Positions 6,860-13,928 of a stretch of DNA of 33,240 bases are shown in pieces. This DNA comes from Spirochaetales bacterium. Lineage in GTDB: Bacteria; Spirochaetota; Spirochaetia; DSM-27196; SLAA01. The stretch spans positions 1 through 33,240 of the forward strand of contig SLBH01000308.1 of NCBI GenBank assembly GCA_007126415.1, read 5' to 3'. The position numbers were made by a program, and so were the translations under genes. Every line of letters begins with the position of its first letter. The first letter of the stretch is position 1. Under the pieces are notes generated by a model. The model saw only the letters and a list, made by a program, of their open reading frames with translations. It made no database searches and was not told the DNA's origin.

Positions 6860-7999
6860 ATGCAACATTCAGACCCCCTTGAGAACATCGTTTATATCTC
6901 TATTCCGTCGGATGCGGAGCGAACCATCGGTGAGTTTCGCCTTGACCCGGAGATCATGCTTCCGGTAGAGACCTCCGGAGCCGCCGAGGGCTACGACATA
7001 GGCTCATTGAGCTGGGAACAGATCATCTCGGCGATGCTGAAAATCCTTGCGTACCGCCCCGAGCACGAAGACGCCGCCTACTACCGAGAGTTCATCGGAG
7101 CAGTCAAGCCGGACCTCCCGGGAGAGCTTTCCGAGGCAGCGGTTCTTCAAGCGCGTAATCAAGGCTTCGAGCAAGCCGAAGAGATCTTTCTGGCGCTGCA
7201 TGGCCTCGTGCCGGAAGAACCCGGCCCGTTGCTCAACCTAGCGTTGCTGTACGAACAGCGCGCGCAGCACGCTGAGTCGCGCGGACAGCTCGAGAACAAG
7301 GAAGAGTGTCTCGAGCAGGCTCACGCGTACTATAAGCTACTGCTCACGCGCGACACCGTCCCGCCCGAGGCGGAGCTGAACGCGGGTTTCTTTTTCCTGC
7401 AGCGCCACAATTTTGCAAAGGCGCGCGAGCATCTCCAGCGCTTTGTGGATTCAGAACCCGAGGATGCCGAGCGCGTGGAGGAAGCTCGCAAAGTGATCGG
7501 CGAGATCGATTCGCAGAACTTGCTTGATGAGCTGTTTCAGGAAGCCTACGACGCGGTACAACTCGGCCGTGAGCACGAAGCGATCGAGAAGATGCAGACC
7601 TTTCTCGAGCGCGCGCCGGAGGTCTGGCGAGCCTGGTTTCTGCTCGGGTGGGCGCATCGGCGCTTACAGCAGTACCCCGAGGCCAAGACCGCATTCTTGA
7701 AGACGCTGGAGCTCGGGCCGCAGAAGCCGGACACCTTGAACGAGCTCGCGATCTGTCATATGGAACTCGGCGAGTTCCAGGAAGGTGAGCGGATGCTACG
7801 CGAGGCGATTCGCCTCGAGCCCGACAACACCAAAATCATCTCGAATATGGGCGTGCTGGCGTTAAAACGCGGTGACGCCGAGGAAGCGAAGGGCTTTTTC
7901 AAGACGGTTCTCACGATCGAGCCCTCCGACCCCGTAGCGCGCCGCTACCTGTCGGATATCGATCCCGACACGGACCCCGAAGCCGAGCTTCACACCTAG
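6860..7999 (+). CDS. Tetratricopeptide repeat protein
   Basis: 379 residues, cytoplasmic (no signal peptide). TPR units are clear from about residue 120 to the end, for example AEEIFLALHGLVPEEPGPLLNLALLYEQ, YPEAKTAFLKTLELGPQKPDTLNELAICHMELGEFQEGERMLREAIRLEPDNTKIISNMGVLALKRGDAEEAKGFFKTVLTIEPSD. The first 110 residues are acidic and show no motif I know. It probably acts as a protein-binding scaffold; the partner cannot be read from sequence. It lies 30 bases after the PlzA-like gene with only a weak AGGT ribosome site, so the two are probably cotranscribed. It lies upstream of the flagellin block but is separated from it by a new promoter. Confidence 0.85.
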   Translation: MQHSDPLENIVYISIPSDAERTIGEFRLDPEIMLPVETSGAAEGYDIGSLSWEQIISAMLKILAYRPEHEDAAYYREFIGAVKPDLPGELSEAAVLQARNQGFEQAEEIFLALHGLVPEEPGPLLNLALLYEQRAQHAESRGQLENKEECLEQAHAYYKLLLTRDTVPPEAELNAGFFFLQRHNFAKAREHLQRFVDSEPEDAERVEEARKVIGEIDSQNLLDELFQEAYDAVQLGREHEAIEKMQTFLERAPEVWRAWFLLGWAHRRLQQYPEAKTAFLKTLELGPQKPDTLNELAICHMELGEFQEGERMLREAIRLEPDNTKIISNMGVLALKRGDAEEAKGFFKTVLTIEPSDPVARRYLSDIDPDTDPEAELHT

Positions 8000-8108
8000 G
8001 CGCGCCGCCCCGGGCGCGCTGCGTCCGCCGCTGCATATGCTCTGCCGAGCACTCACCCACAAAACTCGTTTCCGTACGGAAAAACTGGCATTTTTCGCCG
8101 AGTTTCGC

Positions 8109-8135
8109 TAAAGTTAATGCGTAGGTGGTCGATAC
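8109..8135 (+). promoter_or_regulatory. Sigma28 (FliA) promoter of flaB1
   Basis: TAAAGTTA (8109-8116), 11-base spacer, GTCGATAC (8128-8135). This matches the FliA consensus TAAAGTTT-N11-GCCGATAA at seven of eight -35 bases and six of eight -10 bases with exact spacing. Predicted start is near 8142. Confidence 0.8.
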
Positions 8136-8250
8136 TCAGAATAAGGGGAAATCTTGGCCCGCGCACGCGGGCCGACAACGTTCTTCTCCCCCTATCTACA
8201 ATTGTCGGCGTGCAAATGAAGAGCTTGAGGTTTTTTAGCGCGATCTTGAC

Positions 8251-8270
8251 CCGGTTGTGGAACCAACCGG
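8251..8270 (+). promoter_or_regulatory. Predicted CsrA-binding hairpin 1 in flaB1 leader
   Basis: A perfect 7-bp stem CCGGTTG (8251-8257)/CAACCGG (8264-8270) presents the hexaloop TGGAAC, with GGA in the loop as in high-affinity CsrA sites. Two more GGA motifs follow immediately (8273-8275 and 8277-8279). Confidence 0.6.
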
Positions 8271-8274
8271 ACGG

Positions 8275-8285
8275 AAGGAGGTGAT
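8275..8285 (+). promoter_or_regulatory. Full-length Shine-Dalgarno sequence without a start codon
   Basis: AAGGAGGTGAT is complementary to the 3' end of 16S rRNA over 11 bases, but no ATG, GTG or TTG lies 4-12 bases downstream. The flaB1 start is almost 100 bases away and has its own site. Confidence 0.6.
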
Positions 8286-8336
8286 ACGGCAGGCAAGCAT
8301 TCCACCAAGCCGCCGTCGGCGGCCTGAGTAACGGTA

Positions 8337-8354
8337 CAGAGCAAGGATGCTCTG
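8337..8354 (+). promoter_or_regulatory. Predicted CsrA-binding hairpin 2 in flaB1 leader
   Basis: CAGAGCA (8337-8343) pairs with TGCTCTG (8348-8354) around the tetraloop AGGA. The core CAAGGATG equals the CARGGAUG core of the published SELEX consensus for CsrA (RUACARGGAUGU), with the flanking pair replaced by G-C. It lies 28 bases before the flaB1 start. Confidence 0.7.
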
Positions 8355-8382
8355 AAACACAACTTTCACGGAGGAACAGGTT

Positions 8383-9240
8383 ATGATCATCAATCACAAC
8401 ACCAGTGCGGCCTTCGCAAACCGCCAGCTCGGAGTCAACGAGCGATCGGTCGTAGGCAACATGGAGAAGCTGTCGTCGGGCATGCGCATCAACCGTGCCG
8501 GCGACGACGCATCGGGTCTTGCAGTGTCCGAGAAAATGCGCTCGCAGATTCGAGGACTGCAGCAGGCGTCCCGAAACGCAGCCAACGGAATCTCGTTCAT
8601 TCAAACCACCGAGGGCTATCTGCAGGAGAGCCAGGACATCTTGCAACGCGTCCGCGAGCTCGCGATTCAGTCATCGAACGGCATCTACACCGATGAGGAT
8701 CGCATGCAGATTCAAGTCGAGATCTCGCAACTTGTAGCCGAGATCGACCGGGTTGCATCACACGCACAGTTCAACAACATGAATCTTCTCACCGGTCGTT
8801 TCGCGACCGACACCGGCGACAACGTAGTCACCGCCTCGATGTACTTCCACATCGGTGCCAACATGGATCAGCGGGAACGTGTCTACATCGGAACCATGAC
8901 CGCTGCGGCACTCGGCGTACGCGACCAAGCGAACGATATCATCTCGCTTTCAACACCCGACGCAGCCAACCAGGCAATCGGCGTTGTCGATTCGGCCCTT
9001 CAAATGGTCAGTAAGCAACGAGCGGATCTCGGCGCGTACCAAAACCGGCTCGAGATGGCGATTGAAGGCATCGATATCGGCGCCGAGAACATGGCGGCGG
9101 CGGAGTCCCGAATTCGCGATACCGATATGGCATCCGAGATGGTAGATTTCAGCAAGAACTCTATCTTGATGCAGTCGACCACCGCGATGCTCGCGCAGGC
9201 AAATATGCGCACGCAAAACGTATTGCAATTACTCCAATAG
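8383..9240 (+). CDS. flaB: FlaB core flagellin (copy 1)
   Basis: 285 residues, the short form of flagellin with only D0/D1 domains, typical for FlaB of the periplasmic filament core. The N-terminal region (MIINHNTSAAFANRQLG, LSSGMRINRAGDDASGLAVSEKMRSQIRGL, FIQTTEGYLQESQDILQRVRELAIQSSNG) and C-terminal helix (AAESRIRDTDMASEMVDFSKNSILMQSTTAMLAQANMRTQNVLQLLQ) are complete. No signal peptide: export is through the flagellar type III apparatus. GGAGGA lies about eight bases upstream of ATG 8383. Transcription is from a sigma28 promoter and translation is probably repressed by CsrA at two leader hairpins. Very similar to the next gene. Confidence 0.97.
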   Translation: MIINHNTSAAFANRQLGVNERSVVGNMEKLSSGMRINRAGDDASGLAVSEKMRSQIRGLQQASRNAANGISFIQTTEGYLQESQDILQRVRELAIQSSNGIYTDEDRMQIQVEISQLVAEIDRVASHAQFNNMNLLTGRFATDTGDNVVTASMYFHIGANMDQRERVYIGTMTAAALGVRDQANDIISLSTPDAANQAIGVVDSALQMVSKQRADLGAYQNRLEMAIEGIDIGAENMAAAESRIRDTDMASEMVDFSKNSILMQSTTAMLAQANMRTQNVLQLLQ

Positions 9241-9279
9241 GGGAGTATGATTTAGTCTGACGTATAGTCGTGTTCTTTG

Positions 9280-9306
9280 AAAAAGCCCCTCCTTGGGTGC
9301 CGATAG
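9280..9306 (+). promoter_or_regulatory. Sigma28 (FliA) promoter of flaB2
   Basis: GCCGATAG (9299-9306) matches the FliA -10 at seven of eight bases. AAAA (9280-9283) lies 15 bases upstream where TAAA is expected, so the -35 is weaker. Predicted start is near 9313; leader about 160 nt. Confidence 0.65.
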
Positions 9307-9324
9307 CACTGAGGTTTCCCGGGC

Positions 9325-9352
9325 CGGGTAGGCCGGTTACGGTTCCTACCCG
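9325..9352 (+). other. Stem-loop at the 5' end of flaB2 leader
   Basis: CGGGTAGG (9325-9332) and CCTACCCG (9345-9352) form a perfect 8-bp stem with a 12-base loop, just inside the predicted 5' end of the message. It may protect the transcript or act as a folding scaffold. There is no T tract, so it is not a terminator for flaB1. Confidence 0.5.
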
Positions 9353-9428
9353 CCGGGAGAATCTCTGTGCTTATGAGTAGGCCGGACGCGGCGCGAGAGC
9401 GTCACGGTGAGCTCTATCGGCATCGGGT

Positions 9429-9450
9429 GAAAAGCTACGGATAGCTTTTC
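9429..9450 (+). promoter_or_regulatory. Predicted CsrA-binding hairpin in flaB2 leader
   Basis: GAAAAGCTA (9429-9437) pairs perfectly with TAGCTTTTC (9442-9450) around the tetraloop CGGA. The hairpin ends 25 bases before ATG 9476, and the ribosome site AAGGAGGG (9465-9472) adds a second GGA, the two-site layout used by CsrA for translational repression. Confidence 0.65.
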
Positions 9451-9475
9451 GTGCTCTATAACGCAAGGAGGGTTT

Positions 9476-10339
9476 ATGATCATTAACCACAACATGAGTT
9501 CGGCTTTTGCGAGCCGGCAGCTCGGCCAAACAACGGCTGAAACGCAAGGCAGCATCGAGCGACTGAGTTCCGGAATGCGGATCAACCGCGCCGGCGACGA
9601 CGCCTCGGGACTCGCGGTCTCGGAGAAGTTGCGCAGTCAAATTCGCGGGTTGAACCAGGCGGATCGCAACATCCAGAACGCGGTGTCGTTCATTCAGACA
9701 ACCGAGGGGTATCTGCAGAACACCCAGGATATTCTGCACCGGATTCGAGAGCTCTCGATCCAATCGGCTAACGGAATCTACACCGATGAAGACCGAATGC
9801 AGATCCAGGTGGAGGTGTCGCAGCTGGTGGCGGAGGTAAACCGCATAGCATCGCACGCACAGTTCAACACCATGAATATGCTAACCGGCGCGTTCGCGCA
9901 CGACAGCGCGATCGACCGTGTGATGCAGTTTCACATCGGCGCAAACATGGACCAAAACGAACAGGTTTACATTGGTACCATGACGGCGGCGGCGCTGGGG
10001 CTCGGCGGCATCCAGGGAGAAAACGGCGACAATGAAATCATTTCGCTGTCGACCCCGGACCTCGCCAACCAGGCCATCGGCATCGTCGACACCGCGCTGA
10101 GTCAGGTTTCCCGCCAGCGGGCAGACCTGGGAGCGTACCAAAACCGCTTCGAGATGGCTCAGTCGAGCGTGCAGATCGCGTCGGAAAACCTGGCGGCCGC
10201 CGAGTCGCAGATTCGTGACGCAAACATGGCCAACGAGATGGTGGATTTTGTGCGCAACCAGATTTTGACGCAGTCCACCACCGCGATGCTCGCACAGGCC
10301 AACACACAGCCACAGTCTGTGCTTCAATTGTTGGGTTAG
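9476..10339 (+). CDS. flaB: FlaB core flagellin (copy 2)
   Basis: 287 residues with the same D0/D1-only architecture as copy 1 (MIINHNMSSAFASRQLG at the start; MANEMVDFVRNQILTQSTTAMLAQANTQPQSVLQLLG at the end). The middle differs slightly, with an added GGIQGENGDN loop. It has its own sigma28-type promoter and GGA hairpin, so the two flagellins are separately transcribed but share post-transcriptional logic. Ribosome site AAGGAGGG is at 9465-9472. Multiple FlaB copies are normal in spirochaetes and allow mixed filament cores. Confidence 0.97.
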   Translation: MIINHNMSSAFASRQLGQTTAETQGSIERLSSGMRINRAGDDASGLAVSEKLRSQIRGLNQADRNIQNAVSFIQTTEGYLQNTQDILHRIRELSIQSANGIYTDEDRMQIQVEVSQLVAEVNRIASHAQFNTMNMLTGAFAHDSAIDRVMQFHIGANMDQNEQVYIGTMTAAALGLGGIQGENGDNEIISLSTPDLANQAIGIVDTALSQVSRQRADLGAYQNRFEMAQSSVQIASENLAAAESQIRDANMANEMVDFVRNQILTQSTTAMLAQANTQPQSVLQLLG

Positions 10340-10355
10340 CAGCACCAAACGAAAA

Positions 10356-10388
10356 TCGTCGCGGTACGCCCGACGAAACTCCGTTTTT
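10356..10388 (+). terminator. Weak terminator candidate after flaB2
   Basis: TCGTCG (10356-10361) pairs with CGACGA (10371-10376) around a nine-base loop, with TTTTT at 10384-10388. The T tract begins seven bases after the stem, later than in a standard intrinsic terminator. Confidence 0.25.
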
Positions 10389-10397
10389 GTAGCAGGT

Positions 10398-10428
10398 TCC
10401 AAGAGATCTCTGGACGTCATTTCTTGGA
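10398..10428 (+). other. Stem-loop with loop GGA in the flaG leader
   Basis: TCCAAGA (10398-10404) pairs with TCTTGGA (10422-10428); the 17-base loop contains TGGA. A second structure (TCAGAC 10435-10440 with GTCTGA 10466-10471) encloses GGGAGG. The flaG ribosome site ACGGAGG lies outside both. Possible further CsrA target, weaker than the flaB sites because the loop is large. Confidence 0.35.
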
Positions 10429-10494
10429 GACCTATCAGACTCGTGGGAGGCTCGCGCCCTTCCCGGTCTGAGTTTCTTACACGGAGGTAAGAAG

Positions 10495-10824
10495 ATGTCG
10501 ATCGAAATTCGCGGGATTTCTCCCGGGTTCAACCCGACACGGATGTCGGCAAACCCGCACCCAGGATTACCCGGAGCTTCTGTACCGGCAGCCGGCGAGC
10601 GGAAGGCTGATATTCAAGGGCCGCTCGAAGAGTTAGAGACGCTTTCGTGGGCGTTCAATCGGCGCTTGAAGTTCACAATCAACCACGACCTCGACCGAGT
10701 GGTCGTCAAGGTGATCGACGGCGAGACCGATAAAGTGATTAAGGAGCTTCCGCCCGAAGCTTTGCAACGCGTCCACGCCCGAATTCGCGAGGCGATTGGT
10801 CTCTTGCTCGATGAAGAGATATAA
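10495..10824 (+). CDS. flaG: FlaG family flagellar protein
   Basis: 109 residues. The C-terminal half has the FlaG pattern: LSWAFNRRLKFTINHDLDRVVVKVIDGETDKVIKELPPEALQRVHARIREAIGLLLDEEI. The N-terminal 40 residues are variable and Pro-rich. FlaG proteins influence flagellar filament length or assembly, but the exact mechanism is not established. CGGAGG precedes ATG 10495. Its usual position is between flagellin and fliD, as here. No clear sigma28 promoter of its own was found in 10340-10494, so it may depend on read-through from flaB2. Confidence 0.88.
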   Translation: MSIEIRGISPGFNPTRMSANPHPGLPGASVPAAGERKADIQGPLEELETLSWAFNRRLKFTINHDLDRVVVKVIDGETDKVIKELPPEALQRVHARIREAIGLLLDEEI

Positions 10825-10869
10825 TTGCGGCAGGACGCTCGAGGAGATTTCGGAGACGGCTGCCCAATT

Positions 10870-12912
10870 ATGGTTAAGACACTAGTTCTCATCGCAATAT
10901 TCGCATCCCTTCCACCGATTGCGGGCTATGGCAACTCACGCTCGCTCGTGCCGGGTATAGACTCAGGCGTAGACTCTCAACGCATGATCGATGAGATCAT
11001 GGAACAGGAAGGTCGCCGCAAAGAACGGATGCACGACGACATCGAGCGCTTCGAGTTTCAGCGGCGGGTTTGGGGCGAGATCGCGCGCGATCTCAACAGC
11101 CTCCGTGACAGCGCTCGCAGACTCTACGGCTTCGAGAATCCCTTCAACCTTCGAACCGCCGAAAGCTCGGATTCACAGGTACTCACCGCAAGCGCATCAC
11201 GCCAAGCAGAGCGTGGACGCGCCGAGATAGAGGTGAAGCAAATAGCGCGTGCCGACGCCTTTCGTAGCGGCCGGATTCCCCTCGATCAACGGATAGAGGC
11301 CGGCACATATCGCTTCACCGTCGGCGAGCTGGAAGCCGAGTTTGAGTTCGACGGCGGTGACGTAGCCGCGTTTACGCGCGAGTTGAATCGCCGTATCGGC
11401 GATACGGTGCGCGCGCGAACGGTTCGCGACACACGCGAAAGCCAAGTCATTCTATTTGAGTCTCAGATCACCGGGGCCGAGAACCGGCTCGCGTTTCACG
11501 ATGCCGCCGAGCAGCTTGCCGAGGAGTTTCAGGTGCTCGAGCGTGCGCCCGAGAGCGCGCGTAGCGTAGAGGTAACCGACGACCCCGAACAACCTCTCAC
11601 GGTAGGCCCGCAAGACCAAGCAAGCTTGAGCCTTGAGCCGGTTTTCGCGCTCGCGGACGGCATGGTGCTCGAAATAGAGGTCGAGATCGTCGAGCATCCC
11701 GCCGATGCATGGGAACCGCCCGAGCCGCCGTCCGGCCCCCGGATTCCGGAGCTCGGCGAGGTTACGCTGGAGGACGTCACGGTGCAGGATGCCGAGTCGC
11801 GCGCCCCGCTTCCGGAGCGGCCCGAGCCCGAACCGCCCGAGGTTATCGAGGACGAGCGAGTGTTTTACGTGCTCGGAGACGGGCGTCGCATCCAGCTTCC
11901 GTCGCTCGGACCGACCGACGGCTACCGCACGTTGCGTATCCCGATCAGCGAGCAGCTGTCGGAGATGAGCGCACTCGAGATCGTGAACCGCAACACGCAT
12001 CGGGAGATCTTAATTCGGGCCGCCGAGATCTACGACCCCACAGCTCCCGGAGAGTTTCGGCCGCTCAACCCGGTGCAGATTGCGCAAGATGCGCGCATCA
12101 GCATCGACGGAATCGAGGTAACTCGCGACACCAACACTATAGACGATCTCATAGACGGCACCACGGTCTACCTCCATCGGCCGGGTCCCCATCCGATTGA
12201 ACTCGAGATCGACCATGACCGGGACGCCGCCAAGGACGCGATCATAGATTTCGTCGGTCGCTACAATCAGCTGATCCGCGATGTAAACATCCTCACGAGA
12301 ACCGAGGAGAGCGTTATAGATCAGATCGAGTACTTCGACGACGATGAGCGCCAGCAGGCCCACGAGCGTCTCGGCTTGCTGCAGGGCGACAGCATCCTGA
12401 ACCGGCTTCGGCGCACCCTCCAAAACATGATGATGGAGCCCTACCCTACTCGCGAGGGTGACAACCTAAGGCTCCTCGCGCAGATCGGAGTATCCTCAAA
12501 CGCAAGCGGTTTCGGAGGCGGAGTCGACGCGTCCCGACTGCGCGGATATCTCGAGATCAACGAGGCCACCCTCGATGAAGCGCTCGCGACCCGCTTCCAA
12601 GCAGTGCGCGATCTCTTTGGGTTCGACAGTAGCGGCAATCATGTGATCGACGCCGGCGCCGCGTACCGCGCGCACGAGATGATCGGGCCGTATACGCAGA
12701 GTGGCGGAATTATCGCCACCCGCACCGGCACGATCGACGGACGCGTAACGCGCACCGAAGACGATATCGAACGTGAAGAGGACCGGCTCGACCGCCGCGA
12801 ACAGAGTCTCCGGCAAGACTTTGGTCGAATGGAGGGCGCGATGCGCGAGCTCGAGGAGCAGCAACGCGCGATCGAGAACTTCAGCCGACAGAACGCGCCG
12901 CGGGGGCGCTGA
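10870..12912 (+). CDS. fliD: Flagellar filament cap protein FliD (HAP2)
   Basis: About 680 residues, long like other spirochaete FliD. The N-terminal D0 region (LVPGIDSGVDSQRMIDEIMEQEGRRKERM), the RDSARRLYGFENPFNLRTAESSD block, the IEVKQIARADAFRSGRI region and the FliD_C domain (DAAKDAIIDFVGRYNQLIRDVNIL, LRGYLEINEATLDEALATRFQAVRDLFGFD) followed by a terminal coiled coil all support it. A central insert has acidic and Pro-rich stretches. FliD caps the growing filament and helps flagellin fold in place. The start is uncertain: ATG 10870 gives a hydrophobic leader-like N-terminus, TTG 10825 is longer, and GTG 10948 would match the usual FliD N-terminus. The ribosome site GGAG near 10852 is poorly spaced for 10870. 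Confidence 0.9.
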   Translation: MVKTLVLIAIFASLPPIAGYGNSRSLVPGIDSGVDSQRMIDEIMEQEGRRKERMHDDIERFEFQRRVWGEIARDLNSLRDSARRLYGFENPFNLRTAESSDSQVLTASASRQAERGRAEIEVKQIARADAFRSGRIPLDQRIEAGTYRFTVGELEAEFEFDGGDVAAFTRELNRRIGDTVRARTVRDTRESQVILFESQITGAENRLAFHDAAEQLAEEFQVLERAPESARSVEVTDDPEQPLTVGPQDQASLSLEPVFALADGMVLEIEVEIVEHPADAWEPPEPPSGPRIPELGEVTLEDVTVQDAESRAPLPERPEPEPPEVIEDERVFYVLGDGRRIQLPSLGPTDGYRTLRIPISEQLSEMSALEIVNRNTHREILIRAAEIYDPTAPGEFRPLNPVQIAQDARISIDGIEVTRDTNTIDDLIDGTTVYLHRPGPHPIELEIDHDRDAAKDAIIDFVGRYNQLIRDVNILTRTEESVIDQIEYFDDDERQQAHERLGLLQGDSILNRLRRTLQNMMMEPYPTREGDNLRLLAQIGVSSNASGFGGGVDASRLRGYLEINEATLDEALATRFQAVRDLFGFDSSGNHVIDAGAAYRAHEMIGPYTQSGGIIATRTGTIDGRVTRTEDDIEREEDRLDRREQSLRQDFGRMEGAMRELEEQQRAIENFSRQNAPRGR

Positions 12913-12971
12913 TCGCTGATCGTTCGGGCCGCGCGGCGCGACTGCAAAGCGCCGGCAACAAGGAGGTTGTG

Positions 12972-13928
12972 GTGGACATCAAGATCGACCATAACAGTAT
13001 TGATTTCACGCTGGAGCGGGAACGCACCGTCGGCGAGGTCATCGCCGAACTCCGGCCCTTCATCGAAAGCCACGCGCGCACAATCGCCACGCTCGCTGTG
13101 GACGACGAGCCGCTCGCGATAGAAGATCCCGGAACGTGGCAAGATCGCGAGTTAGACCCTATAGAGCGCATTCAGATCGAGACCGTGGGACCGTTCGACC
13201 GCCAGGTTGAGGATCTCGGCACCCTGATCGAGTACTTCGAGCTACTACGTTCCGCGCTGCATGAGCGCAGCAGCGAAGCGATCCGCGAAATCCTCGAGGA
13301 GCTGCCGCATATCCGAAGCGCAGTCGGGCCGCTCACCGGTGAAGCTCCGTCGGACGACCAACCTCGGCTTCTCGCTGAGCTCGACGGCTTAATGGGGCTT
13401 ACCGGCGGCGAACGATCGCCGGCCTCCGCACTCGCGGCGATGCCGGCGGCGAGGCAACTGGCTGAGGTCTCTCAAGAGCAGCTTGAAGCGCTCAGCGCCG
13501 CGATCGACCGCATCCGGGTAGTGCTCCACACGCGTAGACGCGAACTCGCCGATCCGCTTCGCGAGCTCGGCCACACCGCTGAAGCGCTTCACGGGTACAG
13601 CGATTCAATGACCGAGGTCCCGGTACTCCTACAAACCGGTCGCGATCGCGAAGCGATGGAACGTATCGCGCGGTTCTCGGAGTTGACCGGTAAGCTCATG
13701 CGGCTCTGTTCGCTCGCGATAACGCACCGCGAACGGTTGCTGCCCGCCGACTGGGACTCGAACAACCTCGAATCACAGGCCGAACAACTGTACGCCATGC
13801 TTAACGAGCTGGTGGAGGCCTTCTCGGCCGGCGACTCGGTTCTGATCGGCGACTTGGTTGAGTATGAGCTTGTTCCGGGGCTACAAGAGTTGCTGCAGCA
13901 CATCCCGGTTACCGGCGACGAGTCGTGA
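12972..13928 (+). CDS. Flagellar-locus protein of unknown function with possible beta-grasp N-terminus
   Basis: About 318 residues from GTG 12972, five bases after AAGGAGG (12960-12966); GTG 12969 is too close to that site. Residues 1-75 alternate as strand-strand-helix-strand with TVGEVIAELRPFIESHARTIATLAVDDEPL and RELDPIERIQIETVG, which looks like a ubiquitin-type beta-grasp fold. Residues 80-318 are helical and acidic with no motif I recognise. It follows fliD by 59 bases and overlaps the next (PilZ) gene by four bases, so it belongs to the filament operon. A secretion chaperone or regulatory adaptor is possible, but that is inference from position only. Confidence 0.75.
   Translation: MDIKIDHNSIDFTLERERTVGEVIAELRPFIESHARTIATLAVDDEPLAIEDPGTWQDRELDPIERIQIETVGPFDRQVEDLGTLIEYFELLRSALHERSSEAIREILEELPHIRSAVGPLTGEAPSDDQPRLLAELDGLMGLTGGERSPASALAAMPAARQLAEVSQEQLEALSAAIDRIRVVLHTRRRELADPLRELGHTAEALHGYSDSMTEVPVLLQTGRDREAMERIARFSELTGKLMRLCSLAITHRERLLPADWDSNNLESQAEQLYAMLNELVEAFSAGDSVLIGDLVEYELVPGLQELLQHIPVTGDES

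Larger units (their letters stand above)
8000..8382 (+). other. Gene-free region: intergenic spacer and long structured flaB1 leader
   Basis: No credible gene here. A GC-rich hairpin follows the TPR stop (GCGCGCC/GGCGCGC, about 8000-8020) without a T tract. A sigma28 promoter lies at 8109-8135, then a leader of about 240 nt. Leader elements in order: stem GGCCCGCG/CGCGGGCC (8156-8173); an alternative 8-bp pairing of 8171-8178 with 8212-8219 that shares bases with the first stem; T6 tract (8231-8236); GGA hairpin (8251-8270); an 11-base perfect match to the 16S anti-Shine-Dalgarno complement (8275-8285); stem GCCGCC/GGCGGC (8309-8323); GGA hairpin (8337-8354); real ribosome site GGAGGA (8370-8375). 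Confidence 0.8.

Noticed and set aside
8212..8236. T6 tract in the flaB1 leader as an intrinsic attenuator
   Set aside because: The nearest stem (8171-8178 with 8212-8219) has a 33-base loop and ends 11 bases before the T tract; a terminator needs a compact stem adjoining the T run.
8281..8331. 16-codon frame (GTG 8281 to TAA 8331) as a leader peptide in the flaB1 leader
   Set aside because: Its start codon lies inside the Shine-Dalgarno sequence itself, so that site cannot serve it.
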